A stretch of 64,000 nucleotides of DNA from assembly GCA_047602305.1 (NCBI GenBank), contig JASGHO010000001.1, positions 2,542,001 through 2,606,000 on the forward strand, in the 5' to 3' direction. Under the pieces are notes generated by a model, which saw nothing but the letters and a program-made list of their open reading frames with translations, ran no database searches and was not told where the DNA came from. This document shows, piece after piece, positions 32,577 through 40,312 of this stretch; position 1 is the stretch's first letter; each line of letters opens with the position of its first letter. A program made the position numbers and the translations under genes. The DNA is from Ancrocorticia sp047602305 (GTDB lineage Bacteria > Actinomycetota > Actinomycetes > Actinomycetales > Actinomycetaceae).

Positions 32577-33509
32577 CTACTTCAGGCCGGAGATCCCGAG
32601 CGACTGCACAATCTGCTTGTTGAAGATGAGGAACAGGATAATGAGCGGGGTGAGGGCGATGGTGGTGGCGGCCATGACAAGGGTCCAGTTGCCGTCGAAC
32701 TGGGTTTGAAGTGCCGAGGTGGCCACCGTGAGGACGTTCCATTCGGAGGAGGGCGCGATGATCGAGGGCCAGAGGAAATTGTTCCATTGGGTCACCACGG
32801 TGATGAGCAGCAGCGTGGCGAGAATCGGACGATTCATGGGCAGCATGATGGACCAGAGGGTGCGCCACTGGCCCGCGCCGTCGAGTTTCGCGGCGTCGAG
32901 GATCTCCTGTGGAACGGCCTGGAAGTTCTGCCGCAGCAGGAAGATGGCGTAGGGCGAGCCGAGCATGAAGGGGAGAACGAGACCGAGGAAGGTGTTGCGC
33001 AGCTCCATCGGTGCCAGCATCGAGTAGAGCGGGATCATGGTGACGATCGGTGGAACCATGAGGGTAGCCACGTACATCCAGAAGATCGCCTCGCGCCCGG
33101 GGAAGCGTAGCCGTGCAAACGCGTAGGCTGCAAGCACCGAGAAGACCATCTGCCCGAGTGTGAGAACGAGGACCACCTGGATTGTGACGGCGATGGGGAC
33201 GATGAAGTCGTATGTATCCCCAAAGAGCGCGGTGTAGTTGTCGAAGGTAAGTGGGTTGGGCAGGGTGAGCGGATCGGTGGTGTCGAACTGCTTCTTCGTC
33301 TTCAAGCTCGTCATAAAGGAGAACAGGAAGGGAACCACCATGATGAGCGCACCTGCGGCCAGGAAGAGGTAGGTGAGGATCACCGACAACCACCAACGTG
33401 GCGTGCGATGTGTGTTGGTGCGCAGGTGCGCTGTACCAACAGCCGGTGCGGCACCAACAACTGACGCCGCGCCGTCGTCGTTCTGACGAATCTTCGGTTC
33501 GTTCGGCAT
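32577..33509 (-). CDS. sugar ABC transporter permease (MalG type)
   Basis: 310 residues with six membrane spans. The N-terminus is an Ala/Thr-rich cytoplasmic extension before WWLSVILTYLFLAAGALIMV. The EAA loop is EILDAAKLDGAGQWRTLWSIML. Ends ..SLGISGLK, common in this subfamily. Three bases separate it from the upstream permease stop, so they are co-translated. Confidence 0.92.
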   Translation of the reverse strand: MPNEPKIRQNDDGAASVVGAAPAVGTAHLRTNTHRTPRWWLSVILTYLFLAAGALIMVVPFLFSFMTSLKTKKQFDTTDPLTLPNPLTFDNYTALFGDTYDFIVPIAVTIQVVLVLTLGQMVFSVLAAYAFARLRFPGREAIFWMYVATLMVPPIVTMIPLYSMLAPMELRNTFLGLVLPFMLGSPYAIFLLRQNFQAVPQEILDAAKLDGAGQWRTLWSIMLPMNRPILATLLLITVVTQWNNFLWPSIIAPSSEWNVLTVATSALQTQFDGNWTLVMAATTIALTPLIILFLIFNKQIVQSLGISGLK

Positions 33510-33512
33510 CTC

Positions 33513-34469
33513 TCAGTCCAACTCGTAGACGGTGCGTTTGGCGAAGTAGCGCTGTTGGGCCACGGTAATAGCGACGACGATGACGAGCAAGACCACTGCC
33601 ATCGCGGAAGCTCGCCCCACCAAGTTTCCGCCGGCGAAGGCGGTTTGGTAGATGCGCGCGGCGATGAGGTCGGTGGTGCCGCCGGGGTAGCCGGGTTTAC
33701 GGCCGGTGAGTCCGTAGACGAGGTCGAACGCCTGGAAGGAGGAGATGAAGGTGGTGACAAGTACGAAGAACGTGGTGGGCCGAAGCAACGGCAGGTACAT
33801 CTTGGTGACGAGCCGCACCGACCCGGCGCCGTCCAGTTTCGCCGCCTCGATAATCGATTGGGGGATTCCCTGTAGGCCAGCGAGGAAGAACAGCGAAATG
33901 TAGCCGACGTTCTGCCACACATACACGAAAGCCACCGCCGGCAGGGCCAGCGACGTATCGCTCATCCATTCGATTCGTTGGCCGAGTACCGCGTTGATGA
34001 GGCCGTTGGAAGGGGCAAGCATCCACTGCCACACCACGCCGAGGGTCAGCGGCGCACATACCCACGGCAACACGTACAGGAGCTGCAGGAATGTGGAGCC
34101 GGGCAGCCGCCGGTTCAGACCGAGCGCGATAAGAAGCCCGAGAATAATCGCCGTGGGGAGAGCCATGAGTGTGAATACCACGGTGACGAGTAGTGAGTTG
34201 ACGAAGTCGCTGCCCGAGAAGACAAATGCGTAGTTGGCCATCCCGATGAACGTCGGTGGGTTGATGAGGTTCCAGTTCGTCAGGGAAATGGCGAAGACGA
34301 GGAAGAACGGCACGATGAGGAAGAGGCCAACTCCGATCAGCGAGGGGAGCAGCATGAGATAGGCGGTACCTACTTCTTGACGACGACGGCGTGACCCCGC
34401 GCGTTTAATCTCGCCCCCGGACCGGATACGGCGGCCGGTGCCGCTAGCCTGCGCATCCTTTTGTCTCAC
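33513..34469 (-). CDS. sugar ABC transporter permease (MalF type)
   Basis: About 318 residues with six membrane spans after an Arg-rich N-terminus. EAA loop SIIEAAKLDGAGSVRLVTKMYL. The GTG at 34469 is chosen for a GAGG five bases upstream; a GTG six bases earlier is also possible. First gene of the importer operon. Confidence 0.9.
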   Translation of the reverse strand: MRQKDAQASGTGRRIRSGGEIKRAGSRRRRQEVGTAYLMLLPSLIGVGLFLIVPFFLVFAISLTNWNLINPPTFIGMANYAFVFSGSDFVNSLLVTVVFTLMALPTAIILGLLIALGLNRRLPGSTFLQLLYVLPWVCAPLTLGVVWQWMLAPSNGLINAVLGQRIEWMSDTSLALPAVAFVYVWQNVGYISLFFLAGLQGIPQSIIEAAKLDGAGSVRLVTKMYLPLLRPTTFFVLVTTFISSFQAFDLVYGLTGRKPGYPGGTTDLIAARIYQTAFAGGNLVGRASAMAVVLLVIVVAITVAQQRYFAKRTVYELD

Positions 34470-34577
34470 GAGCACCTCGATCCTGCACTTCTCCCCGCAC
34501 CGTGTCCGACGAAAGGCCACGATATGGGGATTCTACGCGTTGAAGGTGACCTCTGTGCTCTGAGGTTCGTCACTAGT

Positions 34578-35039
34578 CTAGTCCGCCTCGCACCTCGCAG
34601 TTCTCTTGTACCAGGTGAGGACGTAGCGCTCGTCGAATGTTCGCGAGCAGCTGGCGCACGAACGAGTCCCGCGTGGCAGCCGGTAGCGCTGCACCTCGTG
34701 CCCGTTTGGGCAGCGCCCCACGTACGGCGCGGGGGCACTCGGCCCTTCCTTGATGGAGGCCCGCGGCGTGGCTCCGATCCTGCGTGCTTCCTTCTTCCAC
34801 ACCTCGTCGTGCCGGTGCCCACTGCCGACCCTCGCGTGCGCAATCTCGTGCAGAATCACATCGCGCACCTGCTTCTCGTCATAAATGCTCATGAGCGGTT
34901 GCGAGAGGCTGATGACCCGATCGTCGTACTTCGTCATCCCCGCCCGCTTGCGGGCGCGATCAAACACCAGCCCCCACTGGCGCAACCCGTGGGTATCCAT
35001 GAGGTCGCGCGCGAGCGCGTGTACGTGCAGAAGATCCAT
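34578..35039 (-). CDS. SprT-like zinc metallopeptidase-like protein
   Basis: 153 residues. The HEIAH motif (His64, Glu65, His68) followed by GHRHDEVWKKEARRIG gives the SprT/Wss1-type active site. A C-terminal zinc ribbon follows (Cys110-Pro-Asn-Gly-His, Cys128..Cys131). Eukaryotic SPRTN relatives cut DNA-protein crosslinks; bacterial SprT roles are mostly unknown. Monocistronic, convergent with nothing nearby, and preceded by an AGGTCACC motif. Confidence 0.85.
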   Translation of the reverse strand: MDLLHVHALARDLMDTHGLRQWGLVFDRARKRAGMTKYDDRVISLSQPLMSIYDEKQVRDVILHEIAHARVGSGHRHDEVWKKEARRIGATPRASIKEGPSAPAPYVGRCPNGHEVQRYRLPRGTRSCASCSRTFDERYVLTWYKRTARCEAD

Positions 35040-35092
35040 ACCTCGAGTGTAGAGGTCACCTCCGACTTAGATCCCACCTCCGATACGCTCCG

Positions 35093-35150
35093 CACCTGCA
35101 GTAACTGCTGTGGATGGGCTGCGCACGAACTGGTTCTGTGGAGAAAAGTG
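35093..35150 (-). repeat. diverged C-like repeat
   Basis: Read on the minus strand, CCACAGAACCAGTTCGTGC and CCCATCCACAGCAGTTACTG match the core of the C repeats (CCACAGATTCGCTTCGTGC, CCCATCCACAGCAGTTGCTT). It shows that the C element also occurs outside the island. Confidence 0.45.
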
Positions 35151-35218
35151 GCGGACTTTCCCGCCTCATCCCCCGGACTTTCGCGCCGTGTTGGGAGCCG
35201 ATCCGGTAGGTTGGGGCC

Positions 35219-36556
35219 ATGAGGATTCAAGAGCCGCCGCGGGGGTCTCAGCGACGTAGCTTCTCCCGCATTCCCACCGGCGCCTGGATTCCCGCGGTGA
35301 GTCCGTCTGGCAACGCCCCCGTTTGGAATCTTGATGGCGCGCGGCAAGTTGCCGTCCCCTCCGCGCCGCGCAACGTCGACGTCTTGGTTATCGGCGCTGG
35401 TCAGGCTGGCCTCGCGATTGCGCACGAGTTGCAGCGCCGCGGGTTTTCGGGATACGCCGACGACGACGCCCCGCGCCCCGCCTCCGATGCCTCGGCTTCC
35501 GATGCGTCTACCTCTCGCAATGCCGCCGCCAATCGCGGCACCTTCCTCGTGCTGGATGCTGAGAATCGCCCCGGTGGGGCGTGGCAGCATCGTTGGCCCA
35601 GCCTGACAATGGCCACGGTCAATCACATCGCCGACCTGCCCGGTCTTGCCGCAGGCCACATTGATCCCACCGCCGAGTCCGCCGATTGGATTCCCAGCTA
35701 CTTTGCCGAGTTTGAAGAAGAGTTTGATCTGCCGATTCTCCGGCCCGCCCTGGTGACCTCTGTTGTTGATGACGACACCTCGTACGGTGCGCAGCCGCGC
35801 CTTCTTGCCCACACCACGGTTGGAACCTTCCGGGCTCGTGCCATCGTCAACTGCACGGGCACCTGGACCCGTCCCTTCATTCCCTACTATCCCGGTGCGG
35901 CCAAATTCCGGGGCATCCAGTGCCACACCCAGGACTATCCGGGCACCCGGGCGTTCGAGGGCCGCCGCGTCGTCGTCGTTGGTGGTGGATCGTCAGCACT
36001 CTCGCACCTGGACGATCTGGACGGGGTGGCGAAAAAACTTCTCTGGGTGACGCGTACCCCGCCGCGTTGGCACGGCCCGTTCGACGGCGGAAATACGTCA
36101 ACGACCGGCCCGGACGGGCGCGGTCTCACGGCGGAGTTCGGCAAGGAGGTCGAAAGCGCTGTGCGCCAGCGGGTGGAGTCAGGGCTGGCTCCGCTGCCAG
36201 TGGTTGCCACAACCGGGCTCCCCATCAACAACTTCACCCGTTCTCTGCACGCGCGCGGCCTCACGGACCGCAAGCCGATGTTCACCTCGGTGGAAGCGGA
36301 CGCGGTGGTGTGGCGCGACGGCAAGAGCTGGCAGGCCGACGCCATCATCTGGGCCACCGGATTTCGCGCAGAGCTGCGCCACCTCATGCCGCTTGGATTG
36401 CGGGTACGTGGGGGCGGTATCGTCATGGACGGCACGCATGTGGCCCACGACCGGCGCATTCATCTGCTCGGTTATGGGCCGAGCGCTTCCACGGTCGGAG
36501 CGCGCTGGGCGTCACGGCGTGCCGCGAAGGACATTGTTGACTATCTCGGGAGCTGA
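35219..36556 (+). CDS. FAD-dependent oxidoreductase (flavin monooxygenase/CzcO-like)
   Basis: 445 residues with two dinucleotide-binding motifs: GAGQAGLAIAHEL (about 59-71) for FAD and VVVVGGGSSALSHL (about 242-255) for NADPH. NCTGTWTRPF and ATGFRAELRHL are the usual post-Rossmann motifs. A Ser/Ala-rich insert (about 80-102) splits the first Rossmann fold after HELQRRGFSGYADD. It may oxidise a small soft nucleophile or act in metal or redox stress; the substrate is not visible. The next gene starts 2 bp after its stop. Confidence 0.85.
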   Translation: MRIQEPPRGSQRRSFSRIPTGAWIPAVSPSGNAPVWNLDGARQVAVPSAPRNVDVLVIGAGQAGLAIAHELQRRGFSGYADDDAPRPASDASASDASTSRNAAANRGTFLVLDAENRPGGAWQHRWPSLTMATVNHIADLPGLAAGHIDPTAESADWIPSYFAEFEEEFDLPILRPALVTSVVDDDTSYGAQPRLLAHTTVGTFRARAIVNCTGTWTRPFIPYYPGAAKFRGIQCHTQDYPGTRAFEGRRVVVVGGGSSALSHLDDLDGVAKKLLWVTRTPPRWHGPFDGGNTSTTGPDGRGLTAEFGKEVESAVRQRVESGLAPLPVVATTGLPINNFTRSLHARGLTDRKPMFTSVEADAVVWRDGKSWQADAIIWATGFRAELRHLMPLGLRVRGGGIVMDGTHVAHDRRIHLLGYGPSASTVGARWASRRAAKDIVDYLGS

Positions 36557-36558
36557 GA

Positions 36559-37251
36559 GTGGCAAAAGTTAATCTGGTCCAGCAGATTTCTCTGGCGGCG
36601 GCGATCCCGGCCAATCGGCCGATCGATCACCTGCGTCGGATGGGGACGGGGATGTTTGCGGGCGTCGTCGTCGGGACTGTTGCCACGGTACTCTTCGGCA
36701 GGATCGACCTGAGCAACGGCCGATTCCTTCTTCTTCTCGTCGCGATGGTGGCCATCGCGCTCGCCTTCCTCGTTCCGTGGCTGCTCAAGCCGCCGGCGGT
36801 GAAGGGAGTCCCGGTGGTGGCACGTACGCTCGCAACCGATGAGAGCGCCTATCATCGATACGTGCAGCGGGGAGGAAAGAACCAGGGGCTGCTGGTGCCC
36901 GTCGTCGTCCATCCGCTCGACGGGAGCTCGAACTTCCGGTCCGTCATTCTTCTCAAGGGCGTGGACGCGAAGGATCCGCAGGATCCGCCGGTGGGCATGC
37001 TGCTCGCGTTGCAGCAAACGGAACCGGGGATGGGTGAGCTGTCGAACGTCGATGAAGTGACGCCCGAGCAGGAAAAGATCATCGAGCGGCTGCGTAAACA
37101 TCCCAAACAGCTCGCAAATGAGGCGCCAATCCTTCCGATGCGGCGCGGCACGATGGAGCGCTCGCCGTGGTGGGCGGCGGCGCAGTGGTGGGGGAGCATT
37201 GCCCTGGGCGCTCTACTTGCGCTCGGACTGGTTCTCCTCATCGCGGGATAG
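36559..37251 (+). CDS. hypothetical membrane protein
   Basis: Not recognised. 230 residues from a GTG. Two membrane spans near the N-terminus (TGMFAGVVVGTVATVLFG, FLLLLVAMVAIALAFLVPWL) and one at the C-terminus (GSIALGALLALGLVLLIAG) flank a soluble domain with DESAYHRYVQRGGKNQGLLV. The layout suggests a small envelope protein. Co-transcription with the flavoprotein upstream is likely because of the 2-bp gap. Confidence 0.7.
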   Translation: MAKVNLVQQISLAAAIPANRPIDHLRRMGTGMFAGVVVGTVATVLFGRIDLSNGRFLLLLVAMVAIALAFLVPWLLKPPAVKGVPVVARTLATDESAYHRYVQRGGKNQGLLVPVVVHPLDGSSNFRSVILLKGVDAKDPQDPPVGMLLALQQTEPGMGELSNVDEVTPEQEKIIERLRKHPKQLANEAPILPMRRGTMERSPWWAAAQWWGSIALGALLALGLVLLIAG

Positions 37252-37316
37252 AATCGAAGGAACAATCCCGCTACCGTCAGTGACGGTCCTGTTACCGTCA
37301 ACCGTGAGGAACGGCC

Positions 37317-38324
37317 ATGAACGATCAGTATCCCGCAAGCCCGACCCCCGGCCAGCCTGATCGGCGAGGCTCGCAGCGCAGCGCGTGGCGGGTGGAAAAG
37401 AGTTCGTCCGGAAGTTTCGGTAGGTCTGGTGGTCAGGGGCCGAGCAGTCCTTTCAGTACGCCGGAATCCAACAGTGGTCCGTTTAGTAGCGGCGGGACGA
37501 CGTCGTTGTTTCATTCTGGACGCAAGCAGGCCAAGTCCGCGTGGGGAACCCCCGTTCCGGATGCTCAGGGGCCCGGGAGTAATTACGCGGGGCAGGGCGG
37601 ATACGGCGGGCAAGCGGCGCCGCGGAACCCAGGTGCTGGAGGCGGTGCTGGGGTTGGCATGGGTGCTGGGACCGGGTACCGAAACCTGAGTAAACCGCGT
37701 CCAATGACGGGTGGGCGCTTCGCCTTTACTCTTATCGGGGTTATCGTCACGGTGGTTATCTCGTTCGGGGCGGGACTGGTCTCTTTCTTTACCGACGACG
37801 ATCCGGAACCTGCCCCGATCCCAAGCTTCAGCATGCCCCCGCTCCCAACCTTCAACGCGCCTGTTCCCGTGCCCAGTGTGGATGGGACGTCAACGCCCAA
37901 TCCCAATAATGGCCAGAATGAAGACGGTTCGGTAACCGTCGGGGCGTGGCGGGTGGAAAAGGTGGAGTTTCTACCGGATGCGACAGAGCGCCTCAAGGGT
38001 GTAGCTGAACTTCCGGAGTTGGACAAAGGTTTTCGCTTTGCTGGCGTGAAGATGCGTTTCACCAATGAGGGAGATGTGGCGAGGAGTCCCGCATACGAGG
38101 TGGGGATTACCGCGTACTACGGCCCCGGTGGCGGGGATCGTTCCTGGGAAGAGATGTCCATTCATGATGCCGACTCGGTGCGGGGTTTGGGCGATGTGGA
38201 GCCGGGGGCGAGCATCGAAGGATGGTACTACGTCCAGCTTCCCGAGGACTACACGGGTGGCAAGCTAGCTTTCTTCGATTATGAGGGTTCAGCCAATGTT
38301 GAGAGCGACATGGAGCTCCCGTAG
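37317..38324 (+). CDS. membrane-anchored protein with DUF4352-like extracellular domain
   Basis: 335 residues. A Gly/Ser/Gln-rich cytoplasmic tail (about 1-130) leads to one membrane span (GRFAFTLIGVIVTVVISFGAGLVSFF), a Pro/Thr linker, then a beta-rich domain starting VTVGAWRVEKVEFLP and ending SIEGWYYVQLPEDYTGGKLAFFD. The same plan is seen at 55355-56374, and the domain resembles DUF4352/telokin-like folds. Function unknown. The ATG follows GAGGAACGGCC. Upstream TACCGTCA is repeated twice and may be regulatory. Confidence 0.75.
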   Translation: MNDQYPASPTPGQPDRRGSQRSAWRVEKSSSGSFGRSGGQGPSSPFSTPESNSGPFSSGGTTSLFHSGRKQAKSAWGTPVPDAQGPGSNYAGQGGYGGQAAPRNPGAGGGAGVGMGAGTGYRNLSKPRPMTGGRFAFTLIGVIVTVVISFGAGLVSFFTDDDPEPAPIPSFSMPPLPTFNAPVPVPSVDGTSTPNPNNGQNEDGSVTVGAWRVEKVEFLPDATERLKGVAELPELDKGFRFAGVKMRFTNEGDVARSPAYEVGITAYYGPGGGDRSWEEMSIHDADSVRGLGDVEPGASIEGWYYVQLPEDYTGGKLAFFDYEGSANVESDMELP

Positions 38325-39175
38325 GTTCGCGTGAGTGTTACACGACTTGGAGATCTCGCGGATAGGTCTTGGCCTGCTGCGCAATCTCTTGGTCAGACCG
38401 ACCATTTCTCCATTTGTACTGGCCAGTTAATGTTCGGTACTATGGTAGTCATGTCCGGATTTCGAGGGAAATGTAGAATCGATTTGTGATCCACTCGAAA
38501 TGTGGAATGACTCTATGAAACAAAAGTTGGCAATGGTATAAGTTAGTACATAAACACAAGTTCGGGAGTCACGGCCTGAAATTGTGTGATTGAGCCGGTG
38601 AGAGGCCCCCTTCGTGTGGGGATGCTGCTCTGGTTCAAAGTAGTGAAATGCCAAAGCTTTTAAGGCGGGTAACCCCCTGTGGAAGGGTTTCCTGTTGTGC
38701 GTACCCTTGCTGTATGCGCATGTCTGTTCAACGTGCGCATACAGCACCACATGAGAACGCTGGCACCTACCCTTTCCGACACCCCTCGTTTTGCTCGCTT
38801 TTCCGGCGATTGTTTGCGCTTCCGCGGTTCTCGCGTATTTCACCTCCCATTTTCTTTGGTAGTTGTGTATAAATCAGGCCCAAAACAAAAGCAATGTAAT
38901 GTGTCTTTGGTCACTAAATTAGGCCTTACGTCCCTATTGTTTTATGAATAAAGTTGTCCATTGGGGAATCGCTGGACCCGACTTTTCCCAGTCGTTTCTA
39001 GGTGAAATTGGAGTCGATAAACATTGGAAAGTGAAGGTTTTCAAAAAACAGTACATACTCAAGCAAATATTTGATATGTACTTAGGACTTATGTCATCCG
39101 ACCGAACTTTAGTAGGATATAAACTGACAAAGTCAATGGCGGTGAGTAGGCGCTGCCATATGGGAAGGAAACACA
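38325..39175. other. intergenic region, AT-richer, no convincing gene
   Basis: Contains a perfect 12-bp inverted repeat (GCTGTATGCGCA at 38709-38720, TGCGCATACAGC at 38734-38745). On the minus strand there is a GTACTAACTTATACC (about 38550-38536) resembling the module -10 region, followed 85 bases later by a possible 19-codon frame (38452-38393). A 103-codon plus-strand frame at 38944 overlaps the next gene and has no clear ribosome site; I do not call it. Possible breakpoint between core and module DNA. Confidence 0.4.
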
Positions 39176-39409
39176 ATGACTATCTTGACCGCATATCTGG
39201 TTGGTACAGTCATCTGCTCGCTGGTGGGTGTCATGCGTATGCGTCAGCGCTCTGACCTTGCCCTGCGTCAGGGGGGCTGGCTCCTCGCGACCTGCCACCT
39301 GTGGCCTCTCTGGATCGTCTTCTACGCCGTGGTCATCCCGATGGCAACCGTTGCTGATCGCAAGAGCAAGGTTTCGCAGATGACCCCCATGCCCCTCCCT
39401 GTGGGTTAA
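39176..39409 (+). CDS. small membrane protein of unknown function
   Basis: 77 residues. GGGAAGGAA precedes the ATG at good spacing. Two hydrophobic segments (LTAYLVGTVICSLVGVM and LWPLWIVFYAVVIPMATVA) with Arg/Gln-rich residues between them predict a two-span hairpin. The tail is soluble and Pro-rich. Ends before a strong terminator. It stands directly next to the diverged module 7, so a link with that module is conceivable but not shown. Confidence 0.7.
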   Translation: MTILTAYLVGTVICSLVGVMRMRQRSDLALRQGGWLLATCHLWPLWIVFYAVVIPMATVADRKSKVSQMTPMPLPVG

Positions 39410-39438
39410 ATTGTCCTCATAATTGATCAGATCTTTGC

Positions 39439-39475
39439 CGTGGGGCCAGGGTGGTAATTCCATCCTGGCCCCACG
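39439..39475 (+). terminator. terminator after the small membrane protein gene
   Basis: CGTGGGGCCAGG and CCTGGCCCCACG arms, extended by GTGG/CCAT, around a short loop. No long T-tract, but the stem is very stable. Confidence 0.8.
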
Positions 39476-39490
39476 ATCTGTTGGATGCCT

Positions 39491-39625
39491 GTTCCTACTT
39501 TTGTCGGAAGTAATTTCTATACCTTTGGTGGAGGTGTGGGGAACGGGTGAATGTATATAGTTGTGGTGTTGGTTCCCCGAGGTTGGTTGAGTCGCAGTGT
39601 GGTGTTGCTGGCTCGCTACCAAAAG
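39491..39625 (+). ncRNA. A element 7 (diverged)
   Basis: Aligns with the first part of the other A elements: GTTCCTACTTTTGTCGGA versus GTTCTCCTACTTTAGTTGGA, CTTTGGTGGAGGTG, TATAGTTGTGGTGTTGGTTC, and GCAGTGTGGTGTTGC. The TCGGC-GAGA-GTCGA stem is lost. A separate hairpin GCACGCTACGAAGCGTGC follows at about 39666-39683. Hence this is an older relative of the island copies. Confidence 0.5.
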
Positions 39626-39799
39626 ACCTTGGGGGTTTGAGGTTGTTGTGTGAAGTCTCGGAAGCGCACGCTACGAAGCGTGCGGCACTGGAAAATAGGG
39701 CTGCTACCAGTGCTTTTACCGATACAAGCGGGGTGCGTGCTGCATTTCGTGGTAAATATTCTCTGGTGAATAAATTCCGTTACCAAAGTGTTATGTAAT

Positions 39800-39946
39800 T
39801 ATAAAATCATTACACATGACCACGAGACCAGTGTGTTTGCAAGATTCTCACTAGGTAGCATATTAATTTCTGGAAACATTCCATTCCAAATGTGCTAACT
39901 TATATATCACCAACAACAAACACCAACACCACAAACGAGGTCCATC
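39800..39946 (+). promoter_or_regulatory. leader and promoter of module 7
   Basis: TTTCTGGAAACATTCCA contains the TGGAA-ACA-TTCCA dyad, followed by the extended -10 TGTGCTAACTTAT (from 39891), CACCAACAACAAACACCAAC repeats, CGAGG and ATG. The order matches modules 2 and 3, although the gene driven is unrelated. Confidence 0.65.
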
Positions 39947-40096
39947 ATGCTGATCGCAAACGATTCTTTCGCCGCCGCTTCCAACGATTCCTTCTCCACC
40001 GCTGCTCTCGCTGACGAGGCAATGATGGCAGGATTTATTCGGTTTGATACGCCGGTCCGTGTTTCCGTGGCCAACCCGAAGCGCACTCGCCTCTAG
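39947..40096 (+). CDS. 49-residue protein behind a module leader
   Basis: Not recognised. MLIANDSFAAASNDSFSTAA shows an internal NDSF duplication, then an acidic patch (LADEAMMAG) and a basic tail ending VANPKRTRL. No membrane helix. CGAGG lies 9 bases before the ATG and the leader is the one used by the mini-transferases, which supports real expression. It is followed by a terminator 155 bp downstream. It could be a peptide precursor or small regulator; this is speculation. Confidence 0.55.
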   Translation: MLIANDSFAAASNDSFSTAALADEAMMAGFIRFDTPVRVSVANPKRTRL

Positions 40097-40251
40097 TGAT
40101 GGGTATTGGCTGTTTCGCAATGTACAGCCCCGGTTAGGGCTTAGCGATGAGCCCACAACGTCACCAGCAGTCCTCAGATATAACATCTCCAGCAATCCAC
40201 GACGAATTGGCGTGATTTCTTAATGCAACATAAGGCAGAGTCCGAAAGTCA

Positions 40252-40287
40252 GGGCCGTCAAGTTACACCGTTAACTTGACGGCCCCT
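40252..40287. terminator. bidirectional terminator between module 7 and the capsule cluster
   Basis: GGGCCGTCAAGTTA and TAACTTGACGGCCC arms around a CACCGT-type loop, followed by CTTACTTT. Lies between the convergent 49-residue gene and the UDP-sugar dehydrogenase gene. Confidence 0.9.
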
Positions 40288-40312
40288 TACTTTGCCCCAG
40301 ACTTCCAATCTC

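Noticed and set aside
34934..35926. 330-codon minus-strand frame opposite the flavoprotein gene
   Set aside because: Composition is Gly/Arg-rich antisense of a clear flavoprotein with two dinucleotide-binding motifs; no ribosome site.
38944..39255. 103-codon frame overlapping the small membrane protein gene
   Set aside because: No ribosome site or recognisable pattern. The overlapping gene at 39176 has a good ribosome site and membrane helices.
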